A stretch of DNA of 64,000 bases from Misgurnus anguillicaudatus (Eukaryota; Chordata; Actinopteri; Cypriniformes; Cobitidae), in assembly GCF_027580225.2 (NCBI RefSeq), contig NC_073352.2, positions 1,242,501 through 1,306,500 on the forward strand. The letters run 5' to 3'. Each line of letters starts with the position of its first letter. Position 1 is the stretch's first letter. A program made the translations under genes and the position numbers. Of this stretch, positions 11,215-22,500 are shown in pieces. Below the pieces are notes generated by a model. It did no database searches and had not been told where the DNA came from. It saw only the letters and a program-made list of their open reading frames with translations.

Positions 11215-13938
11215 TTATGCGAATGCTTTGTTTAAGATAAAATTTTTAAGTCTATATTTAAAATTATCGACTGTGTCTGATTCTCGGACATCGGTTGGTA
11301 AATCATTCCAGAGCTTAGGGGCTAAGTAGGAAAATGACCTTCCACTTTTAGACACTTTTGATAGTCTAGGGATAATCAAGAGACCAGAATTTTGCGACCG
11401 TAGTGTGCGTGATGGATTGTATTCTGATAGTTATTCTCTAAGATATGAGGGTGCTAGGCCATTTAAAGCTTTGTAGGTGATTAGTGATATTTTAAATTGT
11501 ATGCGATATTTAACTGGTAGCCAGTGTAAAGATGCCAGAATTGGGCTTATGTGGTCATACTTTGTAGATCGAGTAAGTACCCTTGCGGAAGCGTTTTGAA
11601 CTAGCTGAAGCTTGTTTACTTGATTTGCATGGCATCCCCCGAGTAGCGAGTTACAATAGTCTATTCTAGAGGTCATAAAAGCATGGATAAGCTTCTCTGC
11701 GTCAGATGTAGACAGTATATGGCGTATTTTCGAGATATTTCTAAGATGGAAGAATGCTGTGCGGCAGACGTTGGCGATATGACTATCGAAGGATAAGTTG
11801 CTGTCGAACATCACACCTAAGTTCCTAACCGTGGAAGATGGCACCACAGTGCAGCCATCTATGTGCAACTTGTAATCTGACATATTATGTTTGTAGCGAT
11901 TCGGTTCAATAATAAGTATCTCTGTCTTATTGGAGTTCAGCTTAAGAAAGTTATGTGCCATCCAGTCACTAACATCGCTAAGGCAGTCTGTTAGCTTAGA
12001 AAACGTGTGTGTTTCGCTGGGATGTGAGGAGATGTAAAGCTGGGTATCATCCGCATAGCAGTGAAAACTTATGTTATGTTTCCTGATAATGTCTCCTAGA
12101 GGTAACATGTATAACGAGAACAGGATAGGACCTAAAACCGATCCCTGCGGTACACCGTATTTAACCAGGGAGTGATATGACTCTTCCTCGTTTACATAAA
12201 CAAAGTGATAGCGATTGGTTAGATACAAACTAAACCAGGCTAGCGCCTGACCACTGATACCAACATAGTTTTCTAGTCTATTGAGTAAGATTGTATGATC
12301 TATTGTGTCAAAGGCTGCACTAAGGTCTAATAATATAAGAATTGAGATTTCACCACGATCGGATGTTAATAGGAGGTCATTTGTAACTCTAAGCAAAGCT
12401 GTCTCTGTGTTATGGTGGGGCCTGAATCCTGATTGGAACTTTTCATATGTACTATTATTTGTCAAGAATGTGCGTAACTGGCTTGCCACTACCTTTTCTA
12501 ATATTTTCGAAAGAAAAGGGAGATTTGAGATTGGTCTAAAGTTATTAAGCTCTCCCTGATCAAGCTGTGGTTTTTTAATCAGCGGTTTAATAACTGCTAG
12601 TTTGAAAGCTGTTGGAACGTATCCTATTTCTAGCGATGAGTTAAAGATATTTAGAACCGGGGTTGACACTACAGGGAATACCTCTTTAAGTAGTTTTGTG
12701 GGAACGGGGTCTAATATACAGGACGATGATTTGGATGATGTAACTAGTCTAGAGATCTCATCTATTGTAGTAGGTTTAAATGAATCAAGATGTTCGTATG
12801 GTAGTCTAGTGTTAAGTGAACTAACGGGTAGAGTGGTGGCTGCCTGGGTGGCTACGATGTTTTCCCTTATAGCCGTAATTTTGTTAGAAAAGAAGTTCAT
12901 GAAGTCGTTACTATTGTGTTGAAGTTTACTATTGGTTTCTGATTGTTCTTTATTTCTAGTCAGTTTTGCAACGGTGCTGAAGAGGAAACGAGGGTTATTA
13001 TGATTCTCATTTATAAGCTTGCTAAGATAGGTAGATCTGGCGGTTTTAATAGCCTGTCTGTATTGTTTAACACTCTCTTTCCATGCTGCACGCCATACCT
13101 CTAACTTTGTGCTTCTATAATTTCTTTCCATTTTCCTAGTTGCCTTTTTGAGTGCTGCGGTGTGATGATCATACCATGGAGCTGGCGGTTTTTCTTTGAT
13201 TCTCTTTTTTCGAATGGGAGCAACGGCATCCAATGTGTTAGAACAGACATTGTTTAGGTTTTCTATTACAATATCTAGATCGTCACAGTTATCTGCTACA
13301 TGTTTAATTTGGGACAGGTCTGGAAGAGTGCTAATAAAGCTATCTTTAGTGGTGGAAATTATTGTTCTGGCTAATCTGTAGCATGTTGTGGATTGAGTGA
13401 TCCTATCTAGAAGTACAGTGTATGACACAAGGTAATGGTCAGAAACTGCATCACTCTGAGGTGATATTTTGATTTCCATATTTAATAACATTAGTTCAAA
13501 TGATTTAAATTTTACTTCAGATTTTTGGTTTACTTTAAAAATTTTCTTGTATATTGTAGCTACACCACCCCCTCTCCCCTTTAATCGAGGTTCGTGTTTA
13601 TAATAATAGTCTTGTGGAGTGGATTCGTTTAAACTAATGTAGTCGTCTGCTTTAAACCAGGTTTCTGTTAAACAGAGTGCATCTAAGTTTTGGTCTGTAA
13701 TTATTTCATTGACAATAGGTTCTTTATTGGTAAGCGATCTAATGTTAAGAAGGCCGAATTTTAACATTCGAGGTTCATCTGTTAATGTATTGTTTTCTAA
13801 TTTTATTTTAATCAGATTTGTACCAGATGTAGCAAGCGGTGCTCTGTATTTATTTGTTCGGGGAACAGATACAGTTGAAATGTGTTGATATTCTGGTAAG
13901 ATTGACTCGAAGTGCTGGGATATAAGTGATCTTGACAT
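11215..13938 (-). pseudogene. LINE ORF2: endonuclease remnant plus reverse transcriptase
   Basis: An open frame of 835 codons from 13938 to a TAA at 11428-11430, after which the same frame continues (LSEYNPSRTLRSQNSG, then WNDLPTDVRESDTV) to a second TAA at 11215-11217. The true protein therefore probably ended at 11215 and carries one premature stop. The endonuclease domain begins normally ([35 protein letters not shown]), but jumps from LLNMEI to [16 protein letters not shown], so the block with the GDFN-type catalytic core is deleted and only the final SDH region remains. The RT is complete by motif: [34 protein letters not shown] (motif A), [17 protein letters not shown] (motif B), [10 protein letters not shown] (motif C). 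It is of L2/CR1-group type. With the endonuclease core gone and an internal stop it should be inactive. Confidence 0.9.
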
Positions 13939-13963
13939 ATCACGGCAGCTAACAGACGGACAG

Positions 13964-14961
13964 TTAAGCCGATCCGTCTGTTTCCTGACTGTACCCTGGA
14001 TAGTCAGACTGTATTAGAAGACTATTGGTCAGATTTATAGAGAGAATCGCCCTTCCTTCCTGAGACGGATGGAGGCCATCTCTCTTTAGCAGGTCAGGTC
14101 TCCCCCGAAAATGCTTCCAATTGTCTATAAACCCTACGTTATGCTGAGGGCACCATTTTGACATCCAGTCGTGAAGAGACAATAATCATCCCCCCGGTAG
14201 GCGGGGAGGGGACCAGAGCATATTACATTGTCTGACATTGTTTTAGCAATTTCACATATCTCTTTAATATTATCTTTGGTGATCTCCGACTGGCGGAGTC
14301 TGGTGTCATTTGTGCCGGCGTGAATAACAATTTTAGAAAACTTACGCTTAGCATTAGCCAGCACTTTAAGTTTTGATCTAATGTCTGAAGACCTGGCTCC
14401 CGGTATACAATTGACTATGGTGGCTGGTGCCTCAATGTTCGCGTTCCTAAGTATCGAATCTCCAATGACCAAGGCACTTTTAACAGACGTCTCAGTCGGT
14501 GTATTGCTTAGAATATCGTACCTGTTTGAAATTACCAGGGGGGTCTTGGTTGGGCACCGGAAACGACTTTGCCGCCTGACAGTTACCCAGTTAGTCGACC
14601 CCCTTGACTCAGATGATGGAACCGAGCTATGTGTATTACGTTTAACACTAGGCGCACCCGAAACAGTGTTTGTAGCATTAGCGTTATTAGCGTTTGTAGC
14701 ATTAGCGGTATTAGTGTTTGTAGCATTAGCGGTATTAGCGTTTGTAGCATTAGCGGTATTGCTGTCATCAACTAGCGTTTGGATGCGCGCTTCTAGTTCT
14801 GCAATCTTCTCCGTCAGCCTTACTACTTCAATACACTTAGCACAAGTAAACCCCTCTGTGCTGATGGAAGAAGCTAAACTGTACATGTGGCAAGTAATGC
14901 AGGTTACAATAACAAGCGGAGTCTTACCGCTTTCATGTTGGGTGATGGCGTCTTCGGTCAC
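13964..14961 (-). pseudogene. LINE ORF1: zinc-finger-like N terminus plus SGNH esterase, frameshifted
   Basis: Starts at 14961 (MTEDAITQHESG). Residues about 18-46 hold CITCHMYSL...FTCAKC, a Cys/His cluster like the N-terminal finger of esterase-type ORF1 proteins, followed by a short coiled coil (VVRLTEKIAELEARIQTL) and a repeated ATNAN/TANAT tract. The esterase domain shows the nucleophile motif ALVIGDSILRN and the HAGTNDTR block. The catalytic-histidine block RDGLHPSQEGRAIL lies in another frame at 13964-14182, so a frameshift near 14170-14190 separates the catalytic serine from the histidine. ORF1 esterases are known from CR1/L2-group LINEs. This copy would make a protein lacking the active-site histidine. 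Confidence 0.85.
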
Positions 14962-15312
14962 CTGGAGGGAAGCTCACTCGCAGCACGCCCCGATCGCCTG
15001 CGGACGTCTGTAGCCAGTGTGATGTGAGGCACGCTGAATCTGCGATGGCCGGGCAGCAGCTCCTCCACGGCTTCCCCGATCGCTTTCATTCTGGGCGATG
15101 GCGTCTCCGTTCCCTCGAGCGCGGTCCGTGAAGCTGCACCGCGTAGGGTGTTCGCTTTTTGCACTTCTCGGTCGCTTGTGGATGTCTGGAGCCTGGGTGA
15201 ACTGGGCGCTGTACGTCGCGTAGGATCTGCGATAACCGGGTATCAACTGCTCCACAGCTTCCCGCTCAGGTGAGGACAGGTCTGAATAGCATACATTGGA
15301 TGAGTCCGCCAT
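14962..15312 (-). repeat. Diverged tandem duplication in the LINE 5' region
   Basis: Two units of about 150-170 bp resemble each other: minus-strand 15265-15140 translates EREAVEQLIPGYRRSYATYS, and 15095-14965 translates IGEAVEELLPGHRRFSVPH. LINE 5' UTRs are often made of repeated promoter units. The open frame across unit 1 (MADSSNVCYSDLSS from 15312) could equally be a short upstream coding exon. Confidence 0.6.
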
Positions 15313-15375
15313 TAGATCGGCAAAATGGTAACTAAAGCCGGCACCTGTTTGTTGATGCTAGCGGGCTATATGCTA

Positions 15376-15640
15376 ACACTGGGTGTTTAGCAGTGATAAA
15401 TCGTTTCACGTGGTAGTACTGCTCAATAGTCGTCACGGTAAAGTATTCTTGAGATAAACGAATATGTTATATTATATGAATAGGAACAAGGTAGTCAGAA
15501 AATAGGACTTGGATGATAAACTCGACGGAGCTCTGATGCACGATGCTCCGTGGAGGCGAGGCGGTGGCCAAAGGTAGGTATCTGCACTGCGGAGGTCGTT
15601 CGGCTTCCACCTAGATGTTACTACAAGCTAGGGTGGATTG
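15376..15640. other. Unique part of the TGTCA...TGACA element
   Basis: No ORF, repeat or known motif beyond its place between the LINE 5' end and the 139-bp array. Confidence 0.4.
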
Positions 15641-16380
15641 TGCGCCACTCAGGTAAGTTACTCACAAAACCTGGGCCGTTCTTCACTTCGGGGCCTACGT
15701 TGGAACAAAGGTAAGTGGATCTCCCTGCTGACACTGTTCGGTACTCTTCGAGGCGTTGCTGTAAACACAGGTAAGTTACACACTACACCAGTAGCTTACT
15801 CACTAAACTTTGGCCTTTGGTTCACTCCAAGGCATACGTGGAGACAGAGGTAAGGGTTCTCACTACTGGCACTGTTCGGGCCCCTTCGAGGCGTTACTGT
15901 AAACACAGGTAGGTTACACACTACACAGGTAGGTTACTCACAAAACTTGGGCCTTTGGTTCACTCCAAGGCATACGTGGAGACAGAGGTAAGGGGTTCTC
16001 ACTACTGACACTGCTCGGTCCTCTTCGAGGCGTGGCTGTAAACACAAGTAGGTTACACACTACACAGGTAGGTTACTCACAAAACTTGGGCCTTTGGTTC
16101 ACTCCAAGGCATACGTGGAGACAGAGGTAAGGGGTTCTCACTACTGACACTGCTCGGTCCTTTTCGAGGCATTGCTGTAAACACAGGTAGGTTACACACT
16201 ACACAGGTAGGTTACTCACAAGACTTGGGCCTTTGGTTCACTCCGAGGCATACGTGGAGACAGAGGTAAGGGGTTCTCAATACTGACACTGTTCGGTCCT
16301 CTTCGAGGCGTTGCTGTAAACACAGGTAGGTTACACACTACCCAGGTAGGTTACTCACAAGACTTGGGCCTTTAGATCAC
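15640..16380. repeat. Approximately 139-bp tandem array
   Basis: About five copies. GACAGAGGTAAG recurs at 15843, 15981, 16120 and 16259 (spacings 138-139), with a diverged first copy near 15700. Each copy has CTTTGGTTCACTCC, GGCATACGTGGAGACAG and GTAAACACAGGTAGGTTACA. AGGTAAG and AGGTAGG look like splice donors but recur as part of the repeat. Confidence 0.9.
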
Positions 16381-16557
16381 TCCTCCAGACAGCAGAACTT
16401 CACCACAACAGCCGCACACTGTATACCTTCACACGTCTGCCAAAGCTTCGTAGGTGTCGTGGGGACTGCGGGGTCGGGCGACGCAAAGCCGAACGCTTCC
16501 CAAGCTCCCCCTCCTTGTCGATGACAGGGGATCTTCAGCTGGGGCGAACTCTCGACA

Positions 16558-19500
16558 AGGCTCCGCGCACACACAGGGTTCTTCTAGACAGACACAACTA
16601 CGACCTCCCAATCCGTACGGTGTACTTTGGCCGTTACTCACTTCGATGTACAGTTGGATTGCACCGCTGCCTGCTCTCCGGGTTGACGTGAGCTCTAGCC
16701 ACACACAGAGGAGTATGGTATTAGTTGTTTCCTCTCCTATGGCTCGGGCCTCAACGTGCTGTTACTTCTCACAATCTGCACGGGGCCAGGGCGGCTTCAG
16801 TTACTGCAAGCACAGCACACAGACAGCAAGCTTTAGTGAAAACACACACGATGAAAGTCACAACTCACCACAGCACTCTGCACACACACTCCGCGTGAAT
16901 TTAGGACTTGGCCGGCTAGGCCTCGGCTCCTCGTGAGGCAGGTTGGGCGTTGTACTTGCCAGAGAGAGAAAGGTTTGACACGTGATTATGTTCAGCAACA
17001 CCCCTATATGTCTCCTGGTTACCTCTTCGGCTCACCTACGTTTCCTCTATCCGCAGGGCCAGGGCCGTGAATGATGGAGAGTTTCGTCAACTGATCTCCC
17101 AGTTTGTGTTCCACAATACACGTACGGCACGCCCACGTTTCCCCTCGTAGTGGGGCCGGTAACCTTCAACACACTTACAAAATACACCAGGTAACTCTCC
17201 TTCTGAATAGCGTATAAATTTACTTGGATTGCTACTCACACTTCGTTGTCAAAACTCTCCCCATCTATGCATCCAATGTCTTCGTGTTCCCTTCTTAACA
17301 TTCAAGCCACACAATATCCTCCTTACCCAGACGTCTCCAACCTCTTGTCTTCCCTCAGGGATCGATGTGGACCAACCCAGCCAATCTACACAGTAGAAAC
17401 GAAGCGCAACCAACGTACTCACAAAGTACACAAACAGCACACCATCTGATGTCTTCAAAGGTCTTTTTATAGTCTGCCTTCTCTCCTTATCGACCTATCG
17501 GCAATCCCTGTGTTAATCGCCCCCACCTGTACGTAATCGGGCTTGATTTGGTGTTCGGGGAAACCCCGGAAATTCCGGTGTTCGGAGTCGGTCGTCCGGG
17601 CGGAACCATCGTCGCCCTCACAGATCGTCACCTGGTGACAACTACATACACATTTCCTGTATTTTCTGGTTGTATTCTAATAAAGAGACTGAGAAATAAA
17701 TATATGATCACTACACAATTGCAAAAACAACAAATCTAATGGTAGCATGCAGACTTTTGCACAGTACTGTATGTCCACATTTAGTCACCTTTACTTTGAG
17801 TGAACTGTAACAGCAACTATAATGCCATAAACATTAAATACTAAGGTAAAAGAGAGTTGTGCATGCTTTCTAGTTTTAGCACAGAATTCTGTCTCCCTTT
17901 TAAATGTTTGCTACAGATTTTTTGCAAGACATTTTAAACATATTGGGGCGGTTTCCCGGACAGGGATTAGACTAGTCCTAGACTAAAATAAATGAAAGAA
18001 CTGTCCAACCTAAAAACAACTTGTACTGACATATCTTAAAATACATCAGTGCCCTTTGTTTTACATCAGAATGCACACAAGTAATGTTTTTAGTAAGGCA
18101 TGTTTGTTTAAACTAGTTATATTTTTATAATTAAACTGAGGCATAGTCCTAGTTTAAGCTCCTTCCCAGCTAACAGGGAACGTTCTTATAACTTTGGCTA
18201 ACGTTCTGTTAAGGTTCTCCCAAAGATATCCAAAAACGTTCTTGCAATAACATTAGTAGAACGTTTCCCTAACGTTATCTGCAATTAATAAACGTCCTTA
18301 AAACGTTAGCATTAGAAACGTTTTTATTGTATTGTTAGTGGAACGTTCTACACACCCAAGCATTGCAAATGTTACCATTGTGTATGTAATGTAATGTTCT
18401 TAAAACGGTAGCATTGCAAACGTTATAATTGCATTGTTAGCGGAACGTTCTACATTTCCTAGCATTGGAAACGTTACCATTGTGTATGTAATCTAATGTT
18501 CTTAAAACGGCAACATTGAAAACATTACCATTTTGTATGTAATATAACGTTCTTAAAACGGTAGCATTGCAAATGTTATAAATGCATTGTTAGCAGAACG
18601 TTTTACATACCCTAGCATTGAAAACGTTACCATTGTGTATGTAATGTAACGTTCTTAAAACAGCCACATTGAAAACGTTACCATTGTGTATGTAATGTAA
18701 CGTTCTTAAAACGGTAGCATTGCAAACGTTACAATTGCATTGTTAGCGGAACGTTCTACATGCCCTAGCATTGAAAATGTTACCATTGTGTATGTAATGT
18801 AACGTTCTTAAAACAGCAACATTGAAAACGTAACCATTTTGTATGTAATATAACGTTCTTAAAACGGTAGCATTGCAAATGTTATAATTGCATTGTTAGC
18901 AGAACATTCTGCACACCCTAGCATTGAAAACGTTACCATTGTGTATGTAATGTAACGTTCTTAAAACGGTAACATTGAAAACGTTACCATTGTGTATGTA
19001 ATGTAACATTCTTAAAACGGTAGCATTGCAAACTTTATATTTGCTTTGTTATCAGAACATTCTGCACACCCTAGCATTAAAAACGTTACCACTGTGTATG
19101 TAATGTAACGTTCTTAAAACAGTAGCATTGCAAACGTTAAAATTGCTTTGTTAGCAGAACATTCTGCACACCGTAGCATGGAAACGGTTACCATTGTGTA
19201 TGTAATATAACGTTCTTAAAACGGTAACATTGAAAACGGTACCATTGTGTATGTAATGTAACGTTCTTAAAACATTAACATTGAAAACATTACCATTTTG
19301 TATGTCATGTAACGTTCTTAAAACGGTAGCATTGCAAACGTTATAATTGCTTTGTTATCAGAACATTCTGCACACAGTAGCATGGAAACGGTGAGGCTCC
19401 GCTCACACACAGGGTTCTTCTAGACAGACACAACTACGACCCCCCAATCCGTACGGTGTACTTTGGCCGTTACTCACTTCGATGTACAGTTGGATTGCAC

Positions 19501-22500
19501 CGCTGCCTGCTTTCCGGGTTGACGTGAGCTCTAGCCACACACAGGGGAGTATGGTATTAGTTGTTTCCTCTCATATGGCTCGGGCCTCAACGTGCTGTTA
19601 CTTCTCACAATCTGCACGGGGCCAGGGCGGCTTCAGTTACTGCAAGCACAGCACACAGACAGCAAGCTTTAGTGAAAACACACACGATGAAAGTCACAAC
19701 TCACCACAGCACTCTGCACACACACTCCGCGTGAATTTAGGACTTGGCCGGCTAGACCTCGGCTCCTCGTGAGGCAGGTGGGGCGTTGTACTTGCCAGAG
19801 AGAGAAAGGTTTGACACGTGATTATGTTCAGCAACACCCCTATATGTCTCCTGGTTACCTCTTCGGCTCACCTAGATTTCCTCTATCCGCAGGGCCAGGG
19901 CCGTGAATGATGGAGAGTTTCGTCAACGGATCTCCCAGTTTGTGTTCCACAATACACGTACGGCACGCCCACGTTTCCCCTCGTAGTGGGGCCGGTAACC
20001 TTCAACACACTCACAAAATACACCAGGTAAGTCTCCTTCTGAATAGCGTATAAATTTACTTTGATTGCTACTCGCACTTTGTTGTCAAAACTCTCCCCAT
20101 CTATGCATCCAATGTCTTCGTGTTCCCTTCTTAACATTCAAGCCACACAATATCCTCCTTACCCAGACGTCTCCAACCTCTTGACTTCCCTCAGGGATCG
20201 ATGTGGACCAACCCAGCCAATCTACACAGTAGAAACGAAGCGCAACCAACGTACTCACAAAGTACACAAACAGCACCCCATCTGATGTCTTCAAAGGTCT
20301 TTTTATAGTCTGCCTTCTCTCCTTATCGACCTATCGGCAATCGCTGTGTTAATCGCCCCCACCTGTACGTAATCGGGCTTGATTTGGTGTTCGGGGAAAC
20401 CCCGGAAATTCCGGTGTTCGGAGTCGGTCGTCCGGGCGGATCCATCGTCGCCCTCACAGATCGTCACCTGGTGACAACTACATACACATTTCCTGTATTT
20501 TCTGGTTGTATTCTAATAAAGAGACTGAGAAATAAATATATGATCACTACACAATTGCAAAAACAACAAATCTAATGGTAGCATGCAGACTTTTGCACAG
20601 TACTGTATGTCCACATTTAGTCACCTTTACTTTGAGTGAACTGTAACAGCAACTATAATGCCATAAACATTAAATACTAAGGTAAAAGAGAGTTGTGCAT
20701 GCTTTCTAGTTTTAGCACAGAATTCTGTCTCCCTTTTAAATGTTTGCTACAGATTTTTTGCAAGACATTTTAAACATATTGGGGCGGTTTCCCGGACAGG
20801 GATTAGACTAGTCCTAGACTAAAATAAATGAAAGAACTGTCCAACCTAAAAACAACTTGTACTGACATATCTTAAAATACATCAGTGCCCTTTGTTTTAC
20901 ATCAGAATGCACACAAGTAATGTTTTTAGTAAGGCATGTTTGTTTAAACTAGTTATATTTTTATAATTAAACTGAGGCATAGTCCTAGTTTAAGCTCCTT
21001 CCCAGCTAACAGGGAACGTTCTTATAACTTTGGCTAACGTTCTGTTAAGGTTCTCCCAAAGATATCCAAAAACGTTCTTGCAATAACATTAGTAGAACGT
21101 TTCCCTAACGTTATCTGCAATTAATAAACGTCCTTAAAACGTTAGCATTAGAAACGTTTTTATTGTATTGTTAGTGGAACGTTCTACACACCCAAGCATT
21201 GCAAATGTTACCATTGTGTATGTAATGTAATGTTCTTAAAACGGTAGCATTGCAAACGTTATAATTGCATTGTTAGCGGAACGTTCTACATTTCCTAGCA
21301 TTGGAAACGTTACCATTGTGTATGTAATCTAATGTTCTTAAAACGGCAACATTGAAAACATTACCATTTTGTATGTAATATAACGTTCTTAAAACGGTAG
21401 CATTGCAAATGTTATAAATGCATTGTTAGCAGAACGTTTTACATACCCTAGCATTGAAAACGTTACCATTGTGTATGTAATGTAACGTTCTTAAAACAGC
21501 CACATTGAAAACGTTACCATTGTGTATGTAATGTAACGTTCTTAAAACGGTAGCATTGCAAACGTTACAATTGCATTGTTAGCGGAACGTTCTACATGCC
21601 CTAGCATTGAAAATGTTACCATTGTGTATGTAATGTAACGTTCTTAAAACAGCAACATTGAAAACGTAACCATTTTGTATGTAATATAACGTTCTTAAAA
21701 CGGTAGCATTGCAAATGTTATAATTGCATTGTTAGCAGAACATTCTGCACACCCTAGCATTGAAAACGTTACCATTGTGTATGTAATGTAACGTTCTTAA
21801 AACGGTAACATTGAAAACGTTACCATTGTGTATGTAATGTAACATTCTTAAAACGGTAGCATTGCAAACTTTATATTTGCTTTGTTATCAGAACATTCTG
21901 CACACCCTAGCATTAAAAACGTTACCACTGTGTATGTAATGTAACGTTCTTAAAACAGTAGCATTGCAAACGTTAAAATTGCTTTGTTAGCAGAACATTC
22001 TGCACACCGTAGCATGGAAACGGTTACCATTGTGTATGTAATATAACGTTCTTAAAACGGTAACATTGAAAACGGTACCATTGTGTATGTAATGTAACGT
22101 TCTTAAAACATTAACATTGAAAACATTACCATTTTGTATGTCATGTAACGTTCTTAAAACGGTAGCATTGCAAACGTTATAATTGCTTTGTTATCAGAAC
22201 ATTCTGCACACAGTAGCATGGAAACGGTGAGGCTCCGCTCACACACAGGGTTCTTCTAGACAGACACAACTACGACCCCCCAATCCGTACGGTGTACTTT
22301 GGCCGTTACTCACTTCGATGTACAGTTGGATTACACCGCTGCCTGCTCTCCGGGTTGACGTGAGCTCTAGCCACACACAGAGGAGTATGGTATTAGTTGT
22401 TTCCTCTCCTATGGCTCGGGCCTCAACGTGCTGTTACTTCTCACAATCTGCACGGGGCCAGGGCGGCTTCAGTTACTGCAAGCACAGCACACAGACAGCA

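Larger units (their letters stand above)
9812..15375 (-). mobile_element. L2/CR1-like LINE, nearly full length but defective
   Basis: Minus-strand non-LTR retrotransposon. It has a 5' region with a duplicated block (14960-15312), ORF1 with an SGNH-esterase domain (13964-14961), ORF2 with endonuclease remnant and RT (11215-13938), a 3' UTR with tandem repeats (10590-11115), and a short-repeat tail of ATTGA/ATTCA units at 9815-9835 next to the conserved GTGAAAAGCGCTATATAAAT. Such 3' microsatellite tails and esterase-type ORF1s are features of fish L2/CR1-group elements. The 5' boundary is approximate; I could not find a clear TSD. Confidence 0.85.
9421..17640. mobile_element. TGTCA...TGACA element with 4-bp TSD (class unresolved), carrying a nested LINE
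   Basis: It starts TGTCATGGCCGGGGCGG at 9421 and ends CGTCACCTGGTGACA at 17640. The flanks carry ACTA at 9417-9420 and 17641-17644. Apart from the LINE (about 9812-15375), its own sequence is 9421-9811 and about 15376-17640. It contains a tandem array with roughly 139-bp period (15640-16380) and no ORF I recognise. The ends are not long terminal repeats, since 9421-9800 does not recur at the right end, so an LTR element is unlikely. TGT...ACA ends with a 4-bp TSD would fit a Ginger-like DNA transposon, but no integrase is present, so this is only a suggestion. Confidence 0.55.
9052..17769. mobile_element. Tc1/mariner-type MITE, split by a larger insertion
   Basis: The left terminus CAGTGCTGTGCAACCATCAC and the right terminus, read inward, CAGTACTGTGCAAAAGTCTGC are flanked by TA on both sides (9050-9051, 17770-17771). 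The arms are inverted copies for at least 150 bp: the left arm near 9120-9180 matches the inverted right arm near 17650-17700 (AATACAGGAAAT / ATTTCCTGTATT). It has no transposase. The TGTCA...TGACA element at 9421-17640 sits inside it. Copies of the right arm also occur near 20480-20605 and 23315-23441 as part of the 2,836-bp tandem unit. Confidence 0.75.

Noticed and set aside
12305..14771. Plus-strand ORFs of 61-210 codons over 12305-15013 and minor minus ORFs inside the LINE
   Set aside because: They are antisense or off-frame shadows of LINE ORF1 and ORF2, which have recognisable domains on the minus strand.
9421..17640. LTR retrotransposon interpretation based on TG...CA ends
   Set aside because: The two ends are not direct repeats of each other, and no gag or pol is present outside the nested LINE.
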